Assembly: GCF_029960785.1 (NCBI RefSeq)
Contig: NZ_JASBQE010000006.1
Span: forward strand, 124,001-188,000
Direction: 5' to 3'
Length of the DNA stretch: 64,000 nt
Source: Polyangium sp. 15x6
Lineage (GTDB): Bacteria > Myxococcota_A > Polyangia > Polyangiales > Polyangiaceae
Shown: in pieces, positions 53,361 through 64,000 of the stretch
Layout of the letters: every line of letters begins with the position of its first letter
Position numbering within the stretch: the first letter of the stretch is position 1
Notes under the pieces: model-generated
Seen by the model: the letters and a program-made list of their open reading frames with translations, nothing else
The model's database searches: none
What the model was told of the DNA's origin: nothing
Program-made: the position numbers and the translations under genes

Positions 53361-56300
53361 ATGAACGAGCACGGATCGTCATCGGAGTTGACGGAGCGAA
53401 GCTTCGAGCTTCTCGCTCCGGCCGGGAGCGGCGGCGCAAGCGAGGTGTGGCGGGCGCGCGCGCGGCGCGACGGAACGCTCGTGGCGCTGAAGGTCGCGCG
53501 TGATGCAGCAGCGCGCGCGGCGATCGCGCGGGAAGCGAGGCACGCGATCCTCGCGCTCTCGCCCCGTTTGCCCGAGCTCGTCGACGTCGGGTGGTTCGTG
53601 CGGGATGGAGACATCGCGCGCGCGATCGAGGCGGGCGACGAACGCGAAGGCGAGCGCTTCGCGTTCGTGGCGCTGCGCTGGGTCGAAGGCGCGACGCTCC
53701 GGGAGCGGGCGCGCGAGGTCGGCGTGGACCGAACGACGCTCGCTCTCGCGGTGGCGCGCGACGCGGGTGAGGCGCTCTCGGATCTGCACGAGGTCGGGCT
53801 CGCACACGGAGACATCAAGCCGGAGAACGTGCTGCTCGGCTGGGGCGGGCGCGCGCACGTGATCGATCTCGGGCTCGCGTGTCCGGTGTACACGGCGCGG
53901 CTCGAGGGTGGAACGCCGCGGTATCTGGCGCGCGGAGACGCGGATCTCGGAGACGCGCGCGCGCGGGATCTCGTGGCGTTCGGCGCGCTGCTCGCGGAGC
54001 TCGTGGACGATGCGGTGGCAGCTTCGGAGGAGCCGATCGAGGCGGCACGCGCGGCGCGCTTGCCCGAGCCGATCGCGCTGCTCTGCGCGGCTCTGCTCTC
54101 GCCGAGCCCAGGCGCGCGTCCGCCGGCTTCGTGGGTCGCGGAGACGGCGCGGGCGGCGCTCGCGGCGCGGGACGCGGGGTCGGGTCGTGAGCGGGAAGAG
54201 CGCGGCGAGCGCGATGCGAGGCGCGTGCGTGCGGCGTATCTGTCGGCGCGACGCGACGAGCTCGCGACACGCTCCTCCGCCGGCACAGGGACGGCGCCGT
54301 GGCTCGGCGATGCGCTGGCATGGGCGCGCCGCGCGCGATCGCTCGTCGACGAGGAGGCGTCCTTCGCAGAGGACGCGGGCGCGGGTGAGATCGGCCCGCT
54401 CGGTCCGGAAGGGATCGCGCGTTGGATGACGTCGCTCGTCGGGAGCCCGGCGGCGGCGTGGCCCACGGGGCCGCTCGGGAAGATCGGAGAAGCGTCGCTC
54501 GGGGCAGCGCTCGTGGATCTCGCGCGGAAGCTGCCGCCCGCGGCATGGACGTTCGCGGACGTGGAGGGCGCCGCGCTCGGAAGAACGCCCACAGCGACGA
54601 CGCCCGAGCGTCCGACGTCGGCGCCGTTCGACATCGAGGAGGTGGCGCGGCTGTCGATCGCGATCGCCGCGGTGCCGCCGGATCCGATGGCGATCGAACG
54701 CGTGGAGCGTGGGGAGACCGCGCCCGCATCGCTGCTCGTGGCAGCCGCGGATGCGCTGCGTCTGTCGGGCGAGCTCGGGCGCGCGCGGAGCCTCGCGCTG
54801 CGAGCGAGAGAGCGTCGCGCGAAGGGGGCCGATGCGCTCGCGGCGGAGATCCTGCGGCGCGCAGGCGAGCTCGGCGCGGCGCGGGAGATCGCCGCGGAGG
54901 CGGCTCGACGCGGCGAGGATCCCGACGGGAAAGCGCGCGCGATCCTGGCGCGGATCGCGTTCGACGAGCGGCGCTACGAGGAGGCCGAAACGCTCGTGCA
55001 GGGCGCGACGAGCGTGCCCGCGTACGAGGTCGCGGCGCTCGTCGCGGCGACGAAGGGAGATACGGAGCGAGCGCTCGCTGCGATCACGCGCGGCGAGGCG
55101 ATCGCGCGTCGCGCCGAGGAGCACGCGCGGATCGCGGCGCTCCGGGGATACGTGGAGCATGGCGGCGATCCGGCGCGCACACGGAGCGCGTTCGCCGCGG
55201 CGGTCGAGCATGCGACGCGGGCCGGAGCCGTGGTCGAGGAGGCGACGTACAGAACGGGCGAGGCGGCGGCCGCGGTGGATCTCGGGGATCTCGGCGGCGC
55301 GATCGCCACGGCGCGGCGCGCAGCGCTGCTCTGGGAGCACCTCGGCCGGCCGGCGCTCGCGGCCCGCGCGCTCCTCGCGCGCGCGGCGGCACATGCGACG
55401 GCGGGCGTCGCGCACGAGGCAGAACGTGTCGCGCGGGAAGCGATCGCGCGGGCGCGGGAAGGCCGTGACACGCGGGCGGAGGCGTATGCGCTCTGGGCCA
55501 TCGCGGACGTGTCGACGCGTGGAGCCGCCGAGGGACGACGCGCCGCCGAGCAAGCTCGAGCTCTCCTCGCGGATGCGAGCGGAGACGACAAGTTACGCGC
55601 CTCCGCGCGCATGTTGCATCACGCGGACGCGGCGCTCGATCCGGAGACGTGCCTCGAGCTCGATCGCCTCGCGGACACGCCGAGCCTCACCGCGGGCGCG
55701 CGGCTCGACTGGTGGCGCGCGCGCGCCGAGGTGCTGCTGGCGGCCTCGGGCGAGCTCGAGACGCGCACCGCGGAGCACGTGCTCGGCGCGATCGTCGCGC
55801 TCTCGGATGCACGCGCGCCCGTGTCGGCGCGAGGTCCCTCGATCGCGGCCGGGTATGCGCTCGCGGCTCGGCTCGGTCGGGGCGACGTCGCCGTCCGGCT
55901 CCTTTCGTCCCTCGGCGACGTCGCGCGTGATCTGCTCTCGCGCGCCTCGCCCGAGCTTGCGCCCTCGATCCGTGCGCTCCCATGGGTCGCGCAGGCCGCG
56001 GCCGCGCCGCAGGAAGGCATGCGCGCGGAGCAGGCGCGGGAGCTCGAGCAGCTCATCGTCTCGCTGAGTGATCGCGAGCGGCTCCGCTCGCTGCTCGATC
56101 GTGTGGTCGATGCGCTCGTGCTGTGGACCGGCGTCGAGCGAGGCTTGCTCCTCCTGCGGGCGCCGGACGGTCGTCTCGTCGCGCGCGCGGCGCGTAACCT
56201 CGCGCGGGCCGATCTCCGCGACGAGCAGCTCTCGCTCTCGCAGACCCTCGCGCGGCGCGCGCTCGCGGCGCTGGAGCCCGTCGTCGCCGTGGACGCGGCC

Positions 56301-57572
56301 GGCGAGATGCCCGCGGTGCACGTCAGCGTGCATGCGCTCAAGCTCAGGAGCGTGCTCGTCGTGCCGCTCGTCGCGCGTGGCGAGGCCCTCGGCGTGGTCT
56401 ACCTCGATGATCGCGTGCGGCGCGGCGCGTTCGGTCCCCGCGAGCTCGCGTGGACCCGCACGGTGGCGACGCTCGCGGCGCTGGCGATCGCCGACGCGCG
56501 GGATCAAGCGCTCCTGCGTCGAGCCGCGCGCAAGGCGAAACGGGCGAGCGCGGCGCTCGAGGAGACGCTGGCGAGGCGGGAAGCCGCGCTCGACGTCGCC
56601 GAACGCGAGCTCAACCGGACCCGCGGCGCGCGCGAAACCCGCTTCGAGTACGACTCCATCGTCGGCGAGAGTGAGCCCGTCCGCGCGATGTTGCGGCTCG
56701 TGGATCGCGTCACGACCGCCGACGTTCCCGTCCTCATCCACGGCGAATCGGGCAGCGGCAAGGAGCTCGTCGCGCGCGCGATCCACGACAACGGCCCCCG
56801 CGCGGGGCGCCCGTTCGTGGGCGAGAACTGCGGCGCGATCCCGGAAGGCCTCCTCGAATCGACGCTCTTCGGCCACGTACGCGGCGCGTTCACCGGCGCC
56901 GACAGGCCTCGCTCCGGCCTCTTCGAAGCGGCCGATCGCGGCACGCTCTTCCTCGACGAGATCGGCGAGATGAGCCTCGGCATGCAGGCCAAGCTCCTGC
57001 GTGTCCTTCAGGACGGCATGGTCCGACCGCTCGGCACCGAGCGCGCGCGCAAGGTCGACGTGCGTATCGTCGCCGCGACCCACCGCGACCTCGACGCCAT
57101 GGTCCGCGCGCGCACGTTCCGCGAGGATCTCTACTACCGCCTCAACATCATCACGATCCGGATCCCGCCGCTCCGCGAGCGCGCGAGCGACGTCCCGCTC
57201 CTCGTGAAGCACTTGCTCGCGAAATACGACCGCTCCGAGGTGCGCGTCACGCGCGCGGCGATGGATCGACTCATGGCCTTCCCCTGGCCCGGCAACATCC
57301 GCCAGCTCGAAAACGAGGTCCGCCGCGCGCTCTTGCTCTGCGACGGCATCATCGAACGCGAGCACCTCTCGCCCGACATCGCGAACGTCGCCCCGCCCGT
57401 CCCCGTGGATCTCGGCTTGCGCGTGCGCCCGCGTGTCGACGCCCTCGAAGCACAGCTCGTGCGCGAGGCGCTCGAACGCACGAAGGGCAACCAGACCCAG
57501 GCCGCGAAGCTCCTCGGCCTCTCGCGCTTCGGCCTGCAGAAGATGATGAAGCGGCTCTCGGTCTCGTTTTGA
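53361..57572 (+). CDS. Protein kinase-like / TPR / GAF / sigma-54 activator fusion with Fis HTH
   Basis: 1,403 aa. A kinase fold spans about 10-240, with AHGDIKPENVLL (HGD in place of HRD) and DLG in place of DFG; VALKV supplies the Lys. An Ala/Arg-rich TPR-like region follows to about 890, then a GAF domain (about 900-1050; DRVVDALVLWTGVERGLLLL), a coiled coil, and an AAA+ sigma-54 activator domain (about 1094-1330: Walker A GESGSGKE near 1128, GAFTGA at 1175-1180, LFLDEIGEM near 1196, arginine-finger region FREDLYYRLN). It ends in a Fis-type HTH (LERTKGNQTQAAKLLGLSRF). An intact GAFTGA predicts activation of sigma-54 promoters, gated by the N-terminal modules. Confidence 0.92.
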   Translation: MNEHGSSSELTERSFELLAPAGSGGASEVWRARARRDGTLVALKVARDAAARAAIAREARHAILALSPRLPELVDVGWFVRDGDIARAIEAGDEREGERFAFVALRWVEGATLRERAREVGVDRTTLALAVARDAGEALSDLHEVGLAHGDIKPENVLLGWGGRAHVIDLGLACPVYTARLEGGTPRYLARGDADLGDARARDLVAFGALLAELVDDAVAASEEPIEAARAARLPEPIALLCAALLSPSPGARPPASWVAETARAALAARDAGSGREREERGERDARRVRAAYLSARRDELATRSSAGTGTAPWLGDALAWARRARSLVDEEASFAEDAGAGEIGPLGPEGIARWMTSLVGSPAAAWPTGPLGKIGEASLGAALVDLARKLPPAAWTFADVEGAALGRTPTATTPERPTSAPFDIEEVARLSIAIAAVPPDPMAIERVERGETAPASLLVAAADALRLSGELGRARSLALRARERRAKGADALAAEILRRAGELGAAREIAAEAARRGEDPDGKARAILARIAFDERRYEEAETLVQGATSVPAYEVAALVAATKGDTERALAAITRGEAIARRAEEHARIAALRGYVEHGGDPARTRSAFAAAVEHATRAGAVVEEATYRTGEAAAAVDLGDLGGAIATARRAALLWEHLGRPALAARALLARAAAHATAGVAHEAERVAREAIARAREGRDTRAEAYALWAIADVSTRGAAEGRRAAEQARALLADASGDDKLRASARMLHHADAALDPETCLELDRLADTPSLTAGARLDWWRARAEVLLAASGELETRTAEHVLGAIVALSDARAPVSARGPSIAAGYALAARLGRGDVAVRLLSSLGDVARDLLSRASPELAPSIRALPWVAQAAAAPQEGMRAEQARELEQLIVSLSDRERLRSLLDRVVDALVLWTGVERGLLLLRAPDGRLVARAARNLARADLRDEQLSLSQTLARRALAALEPVVAVDAAGEMPAVHVSVHALKLRSVLVVPLVARGEALGVVYLDDRVRRGAFGPRELAWTRTVATLAALAIADARDQALLRRAARKAKRASAALEETLARREAALDVAERELNRTRGARETRFEYDSIVGESEPVRAMLRLVDRVTTADVPVLIHGESGSGKELVARAIHDNGPRAGRPFVGENCGAIPEGLLESTLFGHVRGAFTGADRPRSGLFEAADRGTLFLDEIGEMSLGMQAKLLRVLQDGMVRPLGTERARKVDVRIVAATHRDLDAMVRARTFREDLYYRLNIITIRIPPLRERASDVPLLVKHLLAKYDRSEVRVTRAAMDRLMAFPWPGNIRQLENEVRRALLLCDGIIEREHLSPDIANVAPPVPVDLGLRVRPRVDALEAQLVREALERTKGNQTQAAKLLGLSRFGLQKMMKRLSVSF

Positions 57573-57581
57573 TTCAGCGCT

Positions 57582-58301
57582 TCACTTCAAGAGAAGCCGC
57601 GCGTCCCGCACGATCCCCGCGATCCCCGCGTCATCGGCATCGTAAAAGCCGCGGATCTTGCCTTCGCCGTCGACGAGCACGAGGCGCTCGCCGTGGAAGA
57701 TCTCGAGGATGCCCTCGCTCGTCTCCTTCTTGCCCATCGCGATCTTGAAGCCGCGCAGGACCACGGTCTCCACCTCGCCGAGCGGACCCGTGAGGAACGT
57801 CCAGCGCGCGTCGTCGGCGCCGTACTTGCGACCGTAGGCGGCGAGCACCTCGGGCGTGTCGTTCTCCGGATCGACCGTGAACGTCACGAGGTGGAGCTTC
57901 TCGCCGAGATCCTCCGTGCGCTTCTGCACCTCGACCATGCGCTTCGTGAGGCGCGGACAGACGCTCGGGCAGCTCGTGAACACGAAGTCCGCGATGTACG
58001 GCTTGCCCCGCAGATCAGCGGCTCCGAAGGGTTTCCCGTGGTGATCGGTGAGCGTGTACGCGGGCAGCTCGAGCACCGGCTTCGGCGCCGACGGGCGCGG
58101 CGTGATCACGATCCGCGTGATCAGCAACAGGACGAACACGATCCCGAAGACGAGCCACGGAAACCGCTTCGCGCGCGCGGGCGGCGCCGCCGGTCGTGTC
58201 TCTTGCGAGGGTGCGGCCCCCGCCTCCGTTCCGCCCTCGCCTCTGTCCTCCACGCGCGACGTCACGACGTGCGGTGTAGGCGGCGCTCCGCGCACGGTCA
58301 A
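57582..58301 (-). CDS. SCO1/SenC-family copper chaperone
   Basis: 239 aa. One TM helix (about 48-67), then a thioredoxin-like periplasmic domain with Cys111 and Cys115 (TSCPSVCPRL) and distal His203 (EIFHGERLVL), the three copper ligands of SCO proteins. It delivers Cu to the CuA centre of cytochrome c oxidase. The start is TTG overlapping the DUF420 stop (TTGA), so it is coupled to the upstream gene. It converges with the activator gene, nine bases apart. Confidence 0.9.
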   Translation of the reverse strand: MTVRGAPPTPHVVTSRVEDRGEGGTEAGAAPSQETRPAAPPARAKRFPWLVFGIVFVLLLITRIVITPRPSAPKPVLELPAYTLTDHHGKPFGAADLRGKPYIADFVFTSCPSVCPRLTKRMVEVQKRTEDLGEKLHLVTFTVDPENDTPEVLAAYGRKYGADDARWTFLTGPLGEVETVVLRGFKIAMGKKETSEGILEIFHGERLVLVDGEGKIRGFYDADDAGIAGIVRDARLLLK

Positions 58302-58756
58302 GGCGCGTGGGCCGCGGACGCGAGCATCGGCGCGAGGTGGTAGAGCATGAGATACACGATGATCCCCGTGACCGAGACGTACGCCCAGATCGGGAACGTG
58401 ATCTTCGCGAGCTTGCGGTGCGCCTCGAAGCGCCCTTGCCGGCCGAGCCGGAGCGTCACGATCACGAGCGGCAGCGCCGCCATCGCGAGCAGCGTGTGGG
58501 TCGAGAGGATCACGAGGTAGATCGTGCGGACGACCCCGACATCGGGGAACCGATGCGTCCCCGTGAGCGCGAAGCGCGCCACGTAGCTCACGAGGAACAC
58601 GCCCGACGCGATGAACGCGCCCTGCATCCGCCGCCGGTGCGCCTCGATCTTCCGCTGCTTGATCGCGACGAAGCCGGCGAAGAGCAACGTCGCGCTGGTC
58701 GCGTTCAGCAGCGCGTTCAGCGGCGCGAGGAGACGACCGATGCTTTCAGCGCTCAT
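58298..58756 (-). CDS. DUF420 membrane protein
   Basis: 152 aa with four hydrophobic helices (LNATSATLLFAGFVAI, GAFIASGVFLVSYVARFALT, TIYLVILSTHTLLAMAALPL, FPIWAYVSVTGIIVYLMLYH) and conserved His in helices and loops (EAHRRRMQG, STHTLLA). DUF420 proteins accompany heme-copper oxidase genes; some members (CtaM) are needed for oxidase maturation. Nine bases after ctaB and overlapping the SCO gene, so the three form an operon. Confidence 0.88.
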   Translation of the reverse strand: MSAESIGRLLAPLNALLNATSATLLFAGFVAIKQRKIEAHRRRMQGAFIASGVFLVSYVARFALTGTHRFPDVGVVRTIYLVILSTHTLLAMAALPLVIVTLRLGRQGRFEAHRKLAKITFPIWAYVSVTGIIVYLMLYHLAPMLASAAHAP

Positions 58757-58765
58757 CGGGGATGC

Positions 58766-59713
58766 TCACGCGCCGATGAGCAGCGCGGCTTGCAGCAGCA
58801 TCAGGTACACGATGGAGATCGCGAAGAGCCTGCGCGCCCATCGTGTCCCGAGCACCGTCGGGCGTAGCCCCCACGCGCCGAAGCCGAGGAAGCCGAGGCC
58901 GAGCAGCGCGGCCGAGGCGAGATACACGGGTCCGGCGACGCCCATCGGGACGAGCAGGAGCGAGACCAGCACGAGCGCGACGAGATACCCGACGATGTGG
59001 TTTCGCGTGTGGCGATCCCCGCGCTCGACCGGCATCACCTTGAGGCCCGCGCGCTGGTAGTCGCGGCTGCGGAACATGGAGATCGCCAGGAAATGCGGCA
59101 CCTGCCACAGGAACAGGATGCCGAAGAGCGCCGCGCCGGGGCCGTCGATGCGATCGGTCACCGTCGTCCAGCCGAGCAGCGGCGGGATCGCCCCGGGCAC
59201 CGAGCCGATGAGCAGCGCCAGCGTCGTCTTTCGCTTCAGCGGCGTGTAGACGAGCACGTACGAGAACAACGCGAACGCCGCGAGCAGCGTCGTCGTCATG
59301 TTCACCACGAACCCGAACAAGACGAGCGAGAGCGCGGAGATCGCGAGCCCGAACCAGAGCGCGAGCTTCGGCGAGATCCGACCCGCGGGCAGCGGTCGGT
59401 TCTTCGTCCGGGCCATGAACCCGTCCGTTTCGCGCTCCAGGTACATGTTCAGCGTGTTCGCGCCGCCGACGACGAGCACCGTCGCGAGGAGCGAGAGCAT
59501 GACGACCGCCGGAGACACCCCGGCGAGCCCTTGCTCGCGCGCGTAACGGTTCGCGACCCAGGCCCCGCCCAGCATCGTCGCGACCACGATGACCGTGACG
59601 CGAGGCTTGGTCAGCGCGACGAGATCTCGCGCAACAGCCGCGTACGACTGCTCGTACCCGGAATCACGTCGGTTCACGTGCACGTCGCCGAGCGGCTCCG
59701 CGGGGATCGTCAT
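58766..59713 (-). CDS. ctaB: Protoheme IX farnesyltransferase (heme O synthase)
   Basis: 315 aa. It transfers a farnesyl group to heme b to make heme O for terminal oxidases, in the inner membrane. UbiA-superfamily motifs are N-x-x-x-x-E-R-E-T-D within [20 protein letters not shown] and the second Asp-containing loop ([17 protein letters not shown]), with about nine TM helices. ATG 59713 has GAGGTG upstream; the longer frame to 59755 adds only a Cys/Arg peptide. First gene of the ctaB-DUF420-SCO set. Confidence 0.92.
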   Translation of the reverse strand: MTIPAEPLGDVHVNRRDSGYEQSYAAVARDLVALTKPRVTVIVVATMLGGAWVANRYAREQGLAGVSPAVVMLSLLATVLVVGGANTLNMYLERETDGFMARTKNRPLPAGRISPKLALWFGLAISALSLVLFGFVVNMTTTLLAAFALFSYVLVYTPLKRKTTLALLIGSVPGAIPPLLGWTTVTDRIDGPGAALFGILFLWQVPHFLAISMFRSRDYQRAGLKVMPVERGDRHTRNHIVGYLVALVLVSLLLVPMGVAGPVYLASAALLGLGFLGFGAWGLRPTVLGTRWARRLFAISIVYLMLLQAALLIGA

Positions 59714-59903
59714 GCGCGCACCTCGATAGCAGATGCAGCCCCCGGGGGCACGCACGTGAGGCCAGGAAACACGGCAGGAGGAGCAGCGGCCATACAGGAC
59801 GACGTCATGAAGCGGGGGGAGCCTAGCGCGGTGGCGAGTTGCGCGGGAGGAAAGCCCAGCGCGATCGTGGGGTCAACCCGGGTTCGAGACAACGGGGTCG
59901 GGC

Positions 59904-60725
59904 CTACCAAAGTCCCTGGAGCTCGCCCTGATTTTCGGGCGGCTCCGGCTCGGTGCCATCGAACGAGAAGGCGACCTCGAGCGTCTGCCCGTCGGTCACC
60001 GTCACTTCTTGTGTCTTCACGCCGTACCGGGCGTGAAACGCCTCGAGCGTGTACTTCCCGGCCGGCACGCGATCGATGCGGAACGCTCCATCCGCGCCGC
60101 TCACCGCGAAGAACGGATGATCGGTGACCACGACGAAGCTCCGCATCCACGGGTGGATGTCGCATCCGAACCGTACGATGCCGGAGGGCGGCAAGCGCTT
60201 CGCGATCGGCGGCGATCCCATCGCCGTCGCCTCGTTGAAGACCGTCTCGGCGCCCAGGTACGTGTGCACGTTGTGCAGCGTCCGGTCGCTGTTCTTCACG
60301 ACGATCTCCTGCCCGCTGAGGACGCCCTGGATCCGCGGCACGTATATGCAGTCGACCTGATCCACGGTCGCGGCCGGCGGCACGTCGTAGCGCCCGTCGA
60401 AGCTCTTCGGCGCGATGCGGACGAGCACGTCCCGGAGCTTGCCCCCCTGAACGACCACGGCGTCGTGGGCGAGCTGTTTGTCCTTGCAGACGTCGGTCGC
60501 CTGCACGCGCTTCGCGGGCACCTTCATCTCGGGCGGCTGTCCCGTGAAGCGCACCTCGCCGCGCAGCGTGGCGCTGCCGAGCTTGCCCGCCGGCGCCGCG
60601 CTCGCCGCCGCGGACGCCGCGGGCGAAGACGAGCTCCCCGTCTCCTTCTGATTCTGGCAGCCCGCCGCGAGGGCGACGAGCGCCACGACCGAAGGAACGA
60701 TCCAGGCTGTTCGATGCAACGTCAT
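59904..60725 (-). CDS. Cupredoxin-like lipoprotein with carboxypeptidase regulatory-like C-terminus
   Basis: 273 aa from ATG 60725, which starts a lipoprotein signal (WIVPSVVALVALAAGC, Cys near 23). A Ser/Ala linker follows. The beta domain has candidate type-1 copper ligands: His in LHNVHTYLG and Cys/His/Met in FGCDIHPWM, the plastocyanin spacing C-x-x-H-x-x-M. A regulatory-like domain (DGAFRIDRVPAGKYTLEAFH) closes the protein. Predicted periplasmic copper electron carrier, fitting its place next to oxidase-assembly genes. The 190-base gap to ctaB suggests a separate promoter. Confidence 0.82.
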   Translation of the reverse strand: MTLHRTAWIVPSVVALVALAAGCQNQKETGSSSSPAASAAASAAPAGKLGSATLRGEVRFTGQPPEMKVPAKRVQATDVCKDKQLAHDAVVVQGGKLRDVLVRIAPKSFDGRYDVPPAATVDQVDCIYVPRIQGVLSGQEIVVKNSDRTLHNVHTYLGAETVFNEATAMGSPPIAKRLPPSGIVRFGCDIHPWMRSFVVVTDHPFFAVSGADGAFRIDRVPAGKYTLEAFHARYGVKTQEVTVTDGQTLEVAFSFDGTEPEPPENQGELQGLW

Positions 60726-60845
60726 GTTCGTGATGCGCCGCGGGAGGGCCCGATCGGGCGCTCCCCGCGTCCTAGTGAACGCTTCGCGGCACGTCAACGG
60801 AGCGCGCGGGTTCGTCTCGCCGGTTTCGCGAGAAAACCATACCCC

Positions 60846-61973
60846 TCAGCCCGGACGCGCGCCCTTCGCCTCGCCCGTCCCCGGGCCCTCGTCCGACGTC
60901 GACTCCGCGCGCGAGATCGCGGCCCAGAGCCCCCGATGATCCCGCGATGCGAGCACCGTCGCGAGCGACGCGAGCACGAGCGCGAGCGCGCAGAGCGGCA
61001 CGTCCGGCGCGCCCCGCGCCACGAGCAAAAGCGCGATCGCCCCCGAGAGCGCCGGCGTGAGCGTGCGCGTCGAGAGCGCCGCGACCGCGATCGCAGGCGC
61101 CGCGAAGGCGACGAACGTGGCGACCACGGGCGAAGCGAACGGCTCGGGCCGCAAGACGAGGTTCTTCGCGGCCCGCGCGAGCAGCACGCTCACCGCGGCC
61201 GCCTCGTCGGACGTACCGGCGAGCGCTTGCCGCGTCGCGAAGAGCGCGACCGCGAGCGCTGCGAGCGTCGCCGGGCTCGTGAGCTTCTTCCCGCGCGACG
61301 CGACGACCCCCACGGCCACGGCCATCGCCGCGCCGTCGAGCACGAGGCCCACCGTCGACACGCCGCGCGCGATCCGCGCGAGCGCCTCCGGCGCGACCCC
61401 GTCGCGCATCATGATGAGCGCCGACACGACCCGCGAGAGCCCGCCGAGCCCGAGCAGCCCCAGCATCACCGCCGTCGCCCGCGCGAACGGCGTCCGCATC
61501 GTGTCCCACGCCGCGAGCAACGCGAGCGCGCACGCGACGCCTCCGACCAGCACGAGCGAGGCCTCTGGCACGCGCGACGCCGACGCCGAGAGCGACACCA
61601 GCACGACGAGCCCGCTCGCGAACACGGCGCCGAAACGCACCACCGCTGGCAAACCCGCGCGCAGCGCCGACAGGCCGAGCGCCATGGCGCCCACGGACGC
61701 GAGGATCAGGAAGAACTGCGACATCGCCGCGCCCGCGAGCTCGAGGTAGTCGCCCGTCCTGCCGAGCCCGACGGCCAGGCCTCGCACCGAGGGGCCGAAC
61801 GCACGTCCGAGCAGCATCGCGAGCACCCCGAACGCCGCGAGCGGCCGGACGAACCCGAGCACACCCAAGCTCGTCGGCGGCTTTTCGGCGGGGCGCGCGG
61901 GCGGGGCGGATCGGGGCGCTTCGGGGGCTTCGGACGCTTCGGGGGCTTCGGTGCTTTCGCCTTCCGTGCTCAT
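60846..61973 (-). CDS. Polytopic membrane protein of unknown function
   Basis: 375 aa. A Glu/Ala/Pro-rich N-terminal tail (about 1-35) is followed by roughly ten Ala/Leu/Val-rich TM helices (PLAAFGVLAMLLGRAFG, FGAVFASGLVVLVSLSASA, LVLVGGVACALALLAAWDTM) and an acidic cytosolic tail. No charged transport motif or catalytic site is visible. Function unknown. Confidence 0.75.
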   Translation of the reverse strand: MSTEGESTEAPEASEAPEAPRSAPPARPAEKPPTSLGVLGFVRPLAAFGVLAMLLGRAFGPSVRGLAVGLGRTGDYLELAGAAMSQFFLILASVGAMALGLSALRAGLPAVVRFGAVFASGLVVLVSLSASASRVPEASLVLVGGVACALALLAAWDTMRTPFARATAVMLGLLGLGGLSRVVSALIMMRDGVAPEALARIARGVSTVGLVLDGAAMAVAVGVVASRGKKLTSPATLAALAVALFATRQALAGTSDEAAAVSVLLARAAKNLVLRPEPFASPVVATFVAFAAPAIAVAALSTRTLTPALSGAIALLLVARGAPDVPLCALALVLASLATVLASRDHRGLWAAISRAESTSDEGPGTGEAKGARPG

Positions 61974-62016
61974 CGGGGTCGGGCTCGTTGCGAGCGACTC
62001 CCTGCAAGGCGCAGGC

Positions 62017-62520
62017 TCACGCGTCGCTCCAGTCGCGGAGGGGGACCGTGTCGTCGAAGAACGCCGAGGCGGCGGAGGCGTCGATCAGGTCCTGCATGCG
62101 ATGCCCGCCGAACTCCTCGAAGATCCGGTCGTCGTACTCGTCGGCGATGACCGACATGTCGCGCAGCGCGGCGAGGATTTCGTCCGGATCGAGCGTCTCG
62201 CCGCCGAGCAGCGTGTGCACGAGGACCACACATGCGCCTTGCGGGACGTAGCCGAAGGCCCCGAACCGCAGGCGCGCGTTCATGCGCAGCAGCTTCATCG
62301 CGAGGTCGGGCGTCATCTCGACCCCGCGGACGAGCTGAGCCACGAACCGCACGACGGCGCGGTCGGGCTCCCACGGGATGATCTGGATGTAGATGTACGC
62401 CGTCCCCTGTCGGACCACGTAGAAGCGCGGCTCGACACGGACGAAAGCCGGCGAGTCCGCGAGCGTTTGCTCTATCCGCGCGATGCTCACGCGAGCGGCG
62501 GATGCAGCGTCCTTGGACAT
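62017..62520 (-). CDS. YbjN / type III chaperone-like fold protein
   Basis: 167 aa, soluble. The pattern VRIEPRFYVVRQGTAYIYIQ-type strands, then LRMNARLRFGAFGYVPQGAC and VHTLLGGETLDPDEILAALR, is typical of the YbjN/CesT-like alpha-beta fold, whose members bind partner proteins. ATG 62520. No secretion genes are adjacent, so a general protein-binding role is more likely than a true type III chaperone. Confidence 0.72.
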   Translation of the reverse strand: MSKDAASAARVSIARIEQTLADSPAFVRVEPRFYVVRQGTAYIYIQIIPWEPDRAVVRFVAQLVRGVEMTPDLAMKLLRMNARLRFGAFGYVPQGACVVLVHTLLGGETLDPDEILAALRDMSVIADEYDDRIFEEFGGHRMQDLIDASAASAFFDDTVPLRDWSDA

Positions 62521-62612
62521 CGGGGGGCGATGCTACCAGCTTCGGGGCGGGCCGTCTCGCGTTGTCCTAGACAAACCCGCCATCCTTCACAATCCTTTAC
62601 ACCCCCGCGCGA

Positions 62613-64000
<1,388 letters not shown>

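Overview
The window is a high-GC (roughly 70 %) chromosomal segment with coding on both strands, almost no gaps, and heavy shadow ORFs. Several features point to a myxobacterium of the Polyangia type (Polyangium/Sorangium relatives). These are large secreted proteins ending in MYXO-CTERM-like tails (short Gly/Ala hydrophobic segment plus Arg cluster), Ser/Thr-kinase multidomain regulators, very large TPR proteins, and relatives of the Myxococcus xanthus Agl/Glt gliding machinery. The species cannot be named from sequence alone. I see no tRNA, rRNA, IS element, prophage or CRISPR array.

Layout. (1) 1-7775 (+): the 3' part of a surface protein with Ca2+-binding thrombospondin-3 repeats. A translationally coupled chain follows: secreted hypothetical, matrixin metalloprotease, RNase D-like exonuclease, lpxB. 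(2) 7794-10248 (-): two coupled genes of unknown function. (3) 10482-14420 (+): a Ser/Thr kinase / dead cyclase / AAA / TPR protein. (4) 14421-14801: a convergent intergenic region holding two inverted copies of a four-hairpin element whose stems covary, then a bidirectional terminator. (5) 14802-37294 (-): a 22.5-kb gliding-type cluster in three transcription units separated by clear terminators. Reading downstream these are GltC-, GltD/AgmU- and GltE/AglT-like TPR proteins; a 90-aa secreted protein plus the FHA/TonB-like GltG/PglI-like protein; and a TPR lipoprotein plus a 3,757-aa GltI/AgmK-like TPR protein. (6) 37831-47742: mixed genes including yraN, a HAMP membrane protein, HEAT proteins, ftsY, and two tandem paralogous outer-membrane barrels of the kind found with Glt in Myxococcus. 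(7) 47946-53249 (+): an outer-membrane barrel overlapping a 13-heme c-type cytochrome, then a small cytosolic protein and two lipoproteins, one with a heme motif. This is a candidate porin-cytochrome electron conduit. (8) 53361-57572 (+): a kinase-like / TPR / GAF / sigma-54 activator fusion. (9) 57582-64000 (-): ctaB-DUF420-SCO oxidase-assembly genes, a cupredoxin-like lipoprotein, a polytopic membrane protein, a YbjN/chaperone-like protein and a TonB-type protein cut by the window end.

Working together: the Glt-like proteins would span cytoplasm (giant TPR, FHA), inner membrane (FHA/TonB-like), periplasm (GltC/D/E-like) and outer membrane (paired barrels), so one locus could encode most of an envelope-spanning motility or trafficking complex. 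The AglRQS proton channel that powers it in Myxococcus is not in this window. The porin-cytochrome set and the oxidase-assembly set suggest the flanking genes serve respiration. Family names rest on reading the translations and on remembered family features; no database search was run.
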